A stretch of DNA of 10,187 bases from an uncultured Bacilli bacterium (lineage in GTDB: Bacteria; Bacillota_I; Bacilli_A; RF39; UBA660): assembly GCA_947628105.1 (NCBI GenBank), contig CANQYN010000033.1:1-10187 (forward strand), given 5' to 3'. Positions within the stretch are counted from its first letter, which is position 1, and every line of letters begins with the position of its first letter. The notes beneath the pieces were generated by a model. It was not told where the DNA came from and searched no databases. It saw only the letters and a list, made by a program, of their open reading frames with translations. Position numbers and translations under genes: made by a program. Shown here piece after piece: positions 1-5,366 of the stretch.

Positions 1-63
<63 letters not shown>

Positions 64-65
64 TT

Positions 66-141
66 GGTCCCGTGGTGTAGCGGTTATCACGTCTGCCTGT
101 CACGCAGAAGATCGCGAGTTCAATTCTCGTCGGGACCGCCA
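66..141 (+). tRNA. tRNA-Asp (GTC)
   Basis: A complete 76-base cloverleaf. The 7-bp acceptor stem pairs GGTCCCG (66-72) with CGGGACC (131-137), followed by discriminator G138 and encoded CCA. The anticodon stem TCTGC/GCAGA encloses loop CTGTCAC with anticodon GTC at 99-101. It starts only two bases after the preceding tRNA, so the cluster is almost certainly one processed transcript. Confidence 0.97.
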
Positions 142-149
142 TTATTTTT

Positions 150-225
<76 letters not shown>

Positions 226-243
226 TTTATTTTTTCATAGCTT

Positions 244-320
244 GCGCTCGTAGCTCAGCTGGATAGAGTGTTTGGCTACGAACCAAAAGGTCAGGGGTTC
301 GAATCCCTTCGAGCGCACCA
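244..320 (+). tRNA. tRNA-Arg (ACG)
   Basis: A complete 77-base tRNA. The acceptor stem pairs GCGCTCG (244-250) with CGAGCGC (310-316), with discriminator A317 and encoded CCA. The anticodon stem TTTGG/CCAAA holds loop CTACGAA with ACG at 278-280. The A34 of this anticodon is normally deaminated to inosine by TadA so that it reads CGU, CGC and CGA codons; that is family knowledge, not seen here. Confidence 0.97.
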
Positions 321-325
321 TATAT

Positions 326-402
326 CGGGAAATGGCTCAATTTGGTAGAGCACCTGGTTTGGGACCAGGGGGTTGCAGGTTCAAATCCTGTTTTCCCGAC
401 CA
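326..402 (+). tRNA. tRNA-Pro (TGG)
   Basis: A complete 77-base tRNA. The acceptor stem pairs CGGGAAA (326-332) with TTTCCCG (392-398), with discriminator A399 and encoded CCA at 400-402. The anticodon TGG is at 360-362 between the stem strands CCTGG and CCAGG. This is the substrate of the prolyl-tRNA synthetase and the likely target of the deacylase encoded at the other end of the window. It is the last tRNA of the cluster. Confidence 0.97.
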
Positions 403-406
403 TTGA

Positions 407-440
407 AAAATAACAGGTAAATGCCTGTTTTTTTTGTTTT
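407..440 (+). terminator. Intrinsic terminator of the tRNA cluster
   Basis: A 6-bp hairpin, AACAGG (412-417) with CCTGTT (424-429), has a 6-base loop and is followed by a T-run to 435 and four more T after one G. An A-run (406-410) precedes it and could extend the stem against the T-run. It lies directly after the tRNA-Pro CCA end and separates the stable-RNA unit from rnr. Confidence 0.82.
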
Positions 441-460
441 CTTTTTCTGAAAGAGTTTAT

Positions 461-501
461 TTTTTTTTGCTGAAGTGGTATATTATAATAAAGTGACGGA
501 G
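461..501 (+). promoter_or_regulatory. Probable promoter and ribosome binding site of rnr
   Basis: A perfect -10 box TATAAT lies at 484-489. The -35 position 17 bases upstream is only a T-tract (461-466), so the -35 match is poor. A start about 7 bases downstream of the -10 would give a leader of only about 16 bases. The ribosome binding site is ACGGAG (496-501), about 10 bases before the ATG at 512. There is room for a short leader only, so no riboswitch or T-box is present. Confidence 0.55.
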
Positions 502-511
502 TAGTGGTAAC

Positions 512-2830
512 ATGGAATCAGGGGGACTTAGTAATTTTTTTGCAAATACAAATAAACCAGTTTCAATTAAAGATATTATTTTAAAATTTAAATTAAATGA
601 TAGTGATTATGAAAATTTACAAGAAGAACTTTTTCAATTGGAAAAAAACGGGGAAATTATCAAAGATAAAATGGGAAATTTTATGCATGTTCCCGATGAT
701 TTTTATTTAAAACATGGTGTTATACGTATTTCTAAAAAAGAACATTATTATATAGAGCTAGGTTATGGAGAAAGAGTCATGATTCGTCCTGAAAATTTAA
801 ACGGGGCGCATAGAGGAAGTGTTGTTTTTGTAGAAATATTACAAAATGATGAATTTCATAAAAAGAGTTTTGAGGGAATTGTTAGAAGAGTTGTTAAAAG
901 AGATACTTTATTAGAAGAAAAAGGGTTTCTTTGTAAGGGAAAAATACAAATTAGTGGAAGAGGAAGAACCTATATTCATTTTCGAGGTAAAATTATAAAT
1001 ATCTTAGCAGATGATCTTAATGGGGCTTATCTTTCTGATGAAGTTACAGTTTATGCGGTAAGAAAAAAAAGCGATTATTTTGGTGCTGTAAAAGGAATTA
1101 TTAAAAGAAATTATAAGCAACATGTATTTGAATTAAAAAAGGAGCATGGAGAACTTATTTGGAAAACAAAAGATCAGAATTTAACAGCTACCTTAATTGA
1201 TAATCATATGAAATTTTTTGAAGGAGATAAAATTTTAGCCAATGTCATCGATAAAGATGGGAAGTGTTTTATTGAATATGTTGAAAAATTAAGTTCAAAA
1301 ACACTTGGAAATTTAGATGTTATGTCACTTGCTTATGATAGAGGATTTTCTTGTCAATTTTCCAATAAAGTAAAAAAAGAAGTAAAAAATATTAGTAAAG
1401 AAATATCTCAAGAAGAAATAGATCGTCGATTGGATTTAAGGATGATTCCGACTGTGACGATTGATTCTAGTAGTGCTAAAGATTTAGATGATGCGATATC
1501 ATTAATAAAAAAAGAAAATGGAAACTATTTACTTTTTGTTAGTATTGCCGATGTTTCACATTATATTAAACCAGGAATGGCCTTATTTGAAGAGGCAATG
1601 AAAAGAGGAACGAGTGTTTATTTAGGAGATACTGTTATTCCTATGTTACCTTTTGAAATATCTAATGGAATATGTTCTTTAAATGAAGGGGAAGATAAAC
1701 TCGCTTATACTTGTAAGATGGAAATCAATTCCGAAGGAAATATTATCGATTATGATATTATAGAAACTATCATTCGCTCTGATTGTAAGATGGAATATGA
1801 AAAAGTAAATCAATATCTTCTCGATAAAGAGAAAGAAAGTGAATATTATCCTTATGATGAATTAATTCAAAATATGGACAAATTATCTTCTATTTTGGAA
1901 AAGAAAAAAGAATTACGAGGGAGTCCTATGTTTCCAGAAAATGAACATCAAGTAGAATTGGATATCGATGGGAATCCAGTTGCTATTAAAGTTAATCAGC
2001 ATGGAAAAGCAGGAAAAATTATTGAAAACTTTATGTTAGCTGCCAATGAGACAGTTGCGACTCATGCTTTTTGGCTATCACTTCCTTTTATTTATCGAAA
2101 TCACGATTATCCTAACGGAATAAAATTACAAAAACTAGCACAAAATTTATATGAGTGTGGGCATCGTATTAATCGGATTAGAAATGCTAAAGATCCTATC
2201 ATTTTTCAAAAATTATTATCTTCTTTTTCCAATGAAAAGGACTTCTTATATATTGCCAATATGATTTTACAATCGATGAGTAGAGCATATTATGGAGATA
2301 AAAACACAGGACATTACGGGCTAGCTCTTTCCTATTATACTCATTTTACTTCTCCTATTCGTAGAGCTCCCGATTTATTAATTCACTATTTTTTAAAACA
2401 ATCTCAAAAAGAAATATTAAATGATAAAAAATATAATGCAATTGTTGTGGAATTAGAAAAAATATGTAATCATTTATCTCGTCAAGAACGTCTTGCAAAT
2501 GAGCTTGAAATTTCTGTCGATAAATATTTGACAGTAGAATATGCAAAAAGATTTGAGAATCGTTTTTTAAAAGGAAAAATTGTTCAAATTACACAAAGTA
2601 AAATAATGATAGAAACAGAGAATCATCTAATTGGATATATTCCCCATAATGAATTGAATTATTATTATTTTAATGAACTTGATTTTAGCGTCTATGATAA
2701 AAGGACAAAAAAAACATATTGTGTTGATGATATAATTATGGTAAAGATAAAACACATAAAAAAAGAAAAAGGAATGGTTATTTTTTCAATGCAAGAAGAA
2801 AGAGAAAAATTAAAAGTAAAAGGAGGCTAA
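512..2830 (+). CDS. rnr: Ribonuclease R (3'-5' exoribonuclease, RNB family)
   Basis: A 772-residue processive 3'-5' exoribonuclease of the RNase II/R family. In bacteria it degrades structured mRNA, rRNA and tRNA fragments and works with trans-translation. Domain order is an N-terminal helix-turn-helix-like region (about 1-65), two cold-shock/OB folds (about 68-215), the RNB catalytic domain (about 300-640) and a C-terminal S1 domain (about 683-765). The metal-binding motif is intact: TID318 followed by KD324-L-D326-D327. The RNA-positioning motif SPIRR ends at Arg617-Arg618. The next residue is Ala619, where the family usually has Tyr. FMLAANETVA is also present. Length and domains are normal for RNase R; a lysine-rich tail is absent. 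The ATG at 512 is the only start with a ribosome binding site. The gene ends in AGGAGG, which serves the next gene one base downstream. In many Bacillota rnr is followed by smpB; here it is not. Confidence 0.96.
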   Translation: MESGGLSNFFANTNKPVSIKDIILKFKLNDSDYENLQEELFQLEKNGEIIKDKMGNFMHVPDDFYLKHGVIRISKKEHYYIELGYGERVMIRPENLNGAHRGSVVFVEILQNDEFHKKSFEGIVRRVVKRDTLLEEKGFLCKGKIQISGRGRTYIHFRGKIINILADDLNGAYLSDEVTVYAVRKKSDYFGAVKGIIKRNYKQHVFELKKEHGELIWKTKDQNLTATLIDNHMKFFEGDKILANVIDKDGKCFIEYVEKLSSKTLGNLDVMSLAYDRGFSCQFSNKVKKEVKNISKEISQEEIDRRLDLRMIPTVTIDSSSAKDLDDAISLIKKENGNYLLFVSIADVSHYIKPGMALFEEAMKRGTSVYLGDTVIPMLPFEISNGICSLNEGEDKLAYTCKMEINSEGNIIDYDIIETIIRSDCKMEYEKVNQYLLDKEKESEYYPYDELIQNMDKLSSILEKKKELRGSPMFPENEHQVELDIDGNPVAIKVNQHGKAGKIIENFMLAANETVATHAFWLSLPFIYRNHDYPNGIKLQKLAQNLYECGHRINRIRNAKDPIIFQKLLSSFSNEKDFLYIANMILQSMSRAYYGDKNTGHYGLALSYYTHFTSPIRRAPDLLIHYFLKQSQKEILNDKKYNAIVVELEKICNHLSRQERLANELEISVDKYLTVEYAKRFENRFLKGKIVQITQSKIMIETENHLIGYIPHNELNYYYFNELDFSVYDKRTKKTYCVDDIIMVKIKHIKKEKGMVIFSMQEEREKLKVKGG

Positions 2831-2831
2831 T

Positions 2832-3392
2832 ATGGAATTTACGTATATAGACAATATAGAAAAAATAGAAAATTTTGAATCTATTCTGAATGTTAAAGTA
2901 AAAGAATTAGGAGCTAAATATATTATGGCACCAATATCAGAAAAGGCAAAAAAAGTATATCAATATCATAAGAAAAAAGAAAATTTTTATCCTGAGATAA
3001 TATGTGGTGGGAATGCAGGTACACCTAATACAGAAATGAAAATTATTCATAATATGGTAAAATGTCAGCTTTATAGACCTATGAGAATTGTAAAAATAAA
3101 TGATAAATTGTATTCTGATAATAATCGCTTAGCAATCGCTTTTCTACTTTTGCATGGAAAAGAAATTACTTTAAAAGATATTCCTTTTTATTTAATTAAT
3201 TTAGATTGTTCTCCATATCAAATAATAGGGTATAAGGATAGTTTAAAAAAGACCATTGATGATATTCAAGGAGCTTTAATAAAGAGTATTAAATTGAAAG
3301 AAGAATATCACTTTCAAAACAGGAATATCGATTGGAATATTTCTGACTTATATAATAATTTACTAAAAGCATTAGAACAGAATAAAGATTAA
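2832..3392 (+). CDS. Unrecognised 186-aa cytoplasmic protein cotranscribed with rnr
   Basis: I do not recognise this protein with confidence. It has no signal peptide or membrane segment and is lysine-rich. The middle (about residues 80-123) contains RPMRIVKINDKLYSDNNRLA, followed by a hydrophobic helix, HGKEIT and then DIPFYLINLD. That layout (a strand, then D-N-N-R-L-A at the start of a helix, then 'IP' and a strand) recalls the D/G-x-H/N-R core of ParB/sulfiredoxin-like folds, but this is only a visual analogy. A glycine/asparagine-rich stretch, CGGNAGTPNTE (58-68), precedes it. The C-terminus is polar and probably helical. The ATG lies one base after the rnr stop, and the AGGAGG at 2821-2826 inside rnr is its ribosome binding site, so the pair is almost certainly cotranscribed. 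No function is assigned. Confidence 0.85.
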   Translation: MEFTYIDNIEKIENFESILNVKVKELGAKYIMAPISEKAKKVYQYHKKKENFYPEIICGGNAGTPNTEMKIIHNMVKCQLYRPMRIVKINDKLYSDNNRLAIAFLLLHGKEITLKDIPFYLINLDCSPYQIIGYKDSLKKTIDDIQGALIKSIKLKEEYHFQNRNIDWNISDLYNNLLKALEQNKD

Positions 3393-3437
3393 TATCATAT
3401 TTGTTTTTTAATAAAATATATTAGGGAACGTGATATA

Positions 3438-3752
3438 ATGCGAGAATTTCCACCAAATATTAATCCACAATTATTTACTTTGAGTGCAAGTATCGTAGGA
3501 TATTCCATTGTTCCCTATTTTGATGCGGATGAGTTAAATTCGATTGGTAACTGGCTTATGTCAGTGGGACAATATTTAGAAACAGTTGCTGTGCAAGCAA
3601 CCCTGATTAATAATCGTTATAAAAGACAAGAAGATAGGCAAATTAATTTTGAAGAACAAAAAGAAAGAGATGAATTTGAAGTATTACAAGAAGTAGTTTA
3701 TCGTCTTCAAAAGGAAATAGAGCAATTAAAAACAATTTTTCAATCAAAATAA
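3438..3752 (+). CDS. Unrecognised 104-aa protein with a C-terminal coiled coil
   Basis: A small protein in two parts. Residues 1-60 are moderately hydrophobic, beginning MREFPPNINPQLFTL and containing GYSIVPYFDADELNSIGNW and MSVGQYLETVAVQA. They look like a small helical domain rather than a clear membrane span. Residues 64-102 are highly charged and have heptad-like hydrophobic spacing (F, L, V, V, L, I, L), suggesting a coiled coil that could mediate oligomerisation. The start is the ATG at 3438, with TTAGGGA about 10 bases upstream as a weak ribosome binding site; no better start exists. It sits 45 bases after the preceding gene and 29 bases before ldh, with no terminator on either side. 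The family is unknown to me and no function is assigned. Confidence 0.8.
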   Translation: MREFPPNINPQLFTLSASIVGYSIVPYFDADELNSIGNWLMSVGQYLETVAVQATLINNRYKRQEDRQINFEEQKERDEFEVLQEVVYRLQKEIEQLKTIFQSK

Positions 3753-3757
3753 AAATA

Positions 3758-3778
3758 TGGTATAATAATAAAGGTGAT
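3758..3778 (+). promoter_or_regulatory. Possible extended -10 promoter and ribosome binding site for ldh
   Basis: The motif TGGTATAAT (3758-3766) is an extended -10 box (TG, one base, TATAAT). The -35 position (3738-3743, TTTCAA) is weak, as is common with extended -10 promoters. The ribosome binding site AAGGTGAT is at 3771-3778, four bases before the ATG at 3782. A start at the usual distance (about 3773) would fall inside that site, so this may be a chance AT-rich match; ldh may instead be read from upstream. Confidence 0.4.
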
Positions 3779-3781
3779 AAT

Positions 3782-4690
3782 ATGATAAATAAGGTAGTTA
3801 TTATAGGTTGTGGGAATGTTGGTATGAGTTATGCGTATGCTCTTTTAAATCAAAAAACTTATGTGCATCAATTAGTTTTAATCGATCTAGATAAAAAGAA
3901 AGTAGAAGGAGAAGTGATGGATCTAAACCATTGTTTAGCATTTGCTCCTTCCAAATTAACTATCAAGGTCGGAGATTATTCCGATTGCAAAAATGCTAAT
4001 TTAATTGTTATCGCTGCTGGAGCTAATCAGAATCCTGGAGAAACTCGTATGGATTTAATTTATAAAAACAGTAAAATCTTTCAATCGATTGTAAAAGATA
4101 TTATGGAAACTGGGTTTCAAGGAATTCTTTTAGTAGCGACTAATCCGCTAGATATTATGACTTATTTGATATGGAAATATTCAGGATTAAAACCAGAAAA
4201 AGTAATCGGGACAGGGACAAGCTTAGATACTTCTCGACTTCGTTATTTAGTAAGTGAAAAATTAAAAGTTAGTCCTAAAAATGTTCATGCCTATGTTATT
4301 GGAGAACATGGAGATAGTGAATTTGTATGTTGGAGTAATGCTAATATTGGATTACAAAATATAGACGAGTATTTGAAGAAAGATGAAATGGAACAAATTT
4401 ATGAAGAAGTTCGTGATTCTGCCTATCATATCATTGAAAAAAAAGGAAATACTTGTTATGGAATAGGAATGTGTTTAGCTCGTATAACCAATGCTATTTT
4501 AGCGGATGAAAATGCGGTTATTACAGTTTCTAATTATGATAGTGTTAACAATATTTATATTAGTGTACCAGCTATTATTAATAAAAAAGGAATTGCTGGT
4601 CGCATTTATGTCCATCTAACAGAAGAAGAGACAAAAAAACTTCAACAATCAGTTGATACGATTAAAGAAGCAATTAAAAAAGTAGAGTAG
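3782..4690 (+). CDS. ldh: L-lactate dehydrogenase (NAD-dependent)
   Basis: A 302-residue enzyme that reduces pyruvate to L-lactate with NADH, regenerating NAD+ for glycolysis in the cytoplasm. The N-terminal Rossmann motif GCGNVG (9-14) is followed by Asp35, which binds the NAD ribose. The substrate loop is ANQNPGETR: Gln83 takes the place of the arginine found in malate dehydrogenases, which argues for lactate rather than malate. Catalytic residues are present: Arg89, Asp149, Arg152 and His176 in IGEHGDSE. Arg154 and His169 match the Arg173/His188 pair that binds fructose-1,6-bisphosphate in Bacillus stearothermophilus LDH, so allosteric activation is plausible. Length is slightly short but normal. 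AAGGTGAT precedes the ATG. The next gene begins one base after the TAG stop. Confidence 0.95.
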   Translation: MINKVVIIGCGNVGMSYAYALLNQKTYVHQLVLIDLDKKKVEGEVMDLNHCLAFAPSKLTIKVGDYSDCKNANLIVIAAGANQNPGETRMDLIYKNSKIFQSIVKDIMETGFQGILLVATNPLDIMTYLIWKYSGLKPEKVIGTGTSLDTSRLRYLVSEKLKVSPKNVHAYVIGEHGDSEFVCWSNANIGLQNIDEYLKKDEMEQIYEEVRDSAYHIIEKKGNTCYGIGMCLARITNAILADENAVITVSNYDSVNNIYISVPAIINKKGIAGRIYVHLTEEETKKLQQSVDTIKEAIKKVE

Positions 4691-4691
4691 T

Positions 4692-5246
4692 ATGTTAGAG
4701 AAAGTAAAAAGTTGGAATCAAGAAAATATTATTTTAAATAAAAAACAATTTATTATGTATTGCTTTTTAATATTTATGTTGAGTGCCGTGTTTGGATGGA
4801 TGTATGAAGAAATTTTATGTATTTTGAAAGATCATGTAATTGAAAAACGTGGATTTTTATATGGACCTTATCTACCTATTTATGGTTGGGGATCTCTACT
4901 TATTTTATTTGTTACTCATAAAATAAAAAAACATCCTGTTTTTTCCTTTTTTCTAATTATGATAGTAACAGGAATATTGGAATATTGTTCGGGCTATATT
5001 ATGTTTTTAATATGGCATAAAAAATGGTGGGATTATACAGGATTTTTTTTAAATATCGATGGTTTTGTCTGTCTTACGTCTATTATTTCTTTTGCAATAG
5101 GTGGGCTTTTTCTCATCTATATTGTATCTCCTTTAGTAAAAAAGAATTTTCAAACGATTCCTTATCGTCATCTACAACTTCTTTCGATAAGCTTATTTCT
5201 TATTTATCTAATCGATAATTTCTTTTCTTTTACGATTCGTAATTAA
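4692..5246 (+). CDS. CmpB-family (putative ABC transporter type IV, DUF1113-like) membrane protein
   Basis: A 184-residue integral membrane protein with about five hydrophobic segments (near 20-38, 62-76, 84-108, 124-147 and 162-180). It has the hallmarks of the Pfam ABC_trans_CmpB family: FGWMYEE near the end of the first helix, RGFLYGPYLPIYGWG (53-67), EYCSGY (97-102), KWWDY (111-115) and a following FxxNxxG-x-x-CL element (119-128). The family's biochemical role is not established despite its name. The usual S-x-x-x-E element after the EY motif reads SGYIMF here, so that acidic residue is missing. The ATG starts one base after the ldh stop, with only a weak purine-rich site in the end of ldh, so translation is probably coupled. 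No ABC ATPase gene lies nearby. A terminator follows the stop immediately. Confidence 0.85.
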   Translation: MLEKVKSWNQENIILNKKQFIMYCFLIFMLSAVFGWMYEEILCILKDHVIEKRGFLYGPYLPIYGWGSLLILFVTHKIKKHPVFSFFLIMIVTGILEYCSGYIMFLIWHKKWWDYTGFFLNIDGFVCLTSIISFAIGGLFLIYIVSPLVKKNFQTIPYRHLQLLSISLFLIYLIDNFFSFTIRN

Positions 5247-5267
5247 AACTACTTTTGTAGTTTTTTT
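5245..5267 (+). terminator. Intrinsic terminator after the rnr-to-CmpB block
   Basis: An 8-bp stem pairs AAAACTAC (5245-5252) with GTAGTTTT (5257-5264) around a TTTT loop and runs into a T-tract ending at 5267. The first stem bases are the last bases of the TAA stop codon of the membrane-protein gene. It separates that unit from the lysozyme gene. Confidence 0.85.
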
Positions 5268-5283
5268 GTGTCAAATAAAGTAA

Positions 5284-5299
5284 AGTTTTTTAAAAAACT
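5284..5299. repeat. 16-bp perfect palindrome AGTTTTTT/AAAAAACT
   Basis: Positions 5284-5299 read AGTTTTTT then AAAAAACT, a perfect inverted repeat with no spacer. It lies between the upstream terminator and the lysozyme gene, about 68 bases before the start codon. It has no following T-run, so it is not a good terminator for the + strand. It could be an operator for a dimeric regulator or simply an A/T-tract coincidence. Confidence 0.5.
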
Positions 5300-5311
5300 C
5301 AAAAGTAAGAA

Positions 5312-5353
5312 CCAAAATATGATAAGATAAATATGATATGATAAATATGATAT
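5312..5353 (+). repeat. 14-bp tandem repeat upstream of the lysozyme gene
   Basis: Two perfect adjacent copies of GATAAATATGATAT occupy 5326-5339 and 5340-5353. A third degenerate copy (10 of 14 positions match) occupies 5312-5325. Each copy contains TATGAT (5318-5323, 5332-5337, 5346-5351), which differs from the -10 consensus at one position. The array abuts the ribosome binding site AGAGGTGAT (5355-5363). No convincing -35 box is seen at the right distance from any copy. Confidence 0.85.
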
Positions 5354-5354
5354 G

Positions 5355-5363
5355 AGAGGTGAT
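5355..5363 (+). promoter_or_regulatory. Ribosome binding site that fixes the lysozyme start
   Basis: AGAGGTGAT (5355-5363) is complementary to the 3' end of 16S rRNA and sits three bases before the ATG at 5367. An in-frame ATG at 5352 lies upstream of and adjacent to this site and has no ribosome binding site of its own. The start at 5367 is therefore chosen; it also gives a normal signal peptide, MKKFLYSILFF. Confidence 0.85.
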
Positions 5364-5366
5364 AGA

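Noticed and set aside
403..511. T-box or riboswitch between the tRNA cluster and rnr
   Set aside because: The space holds the tRNA terminator and a -10 box very close to the start codon; there is no room for a structured leader after the promoter.
5352..5366. Upstream in-frame ATG at 5352 as the lysozyme start
   Set aside because: It lies before and beside the ribosome binding site AGAGGTGAT, which is correctly placed for the ATG at 5367; the earlier start would add MRGDR before a normal signal peptide.
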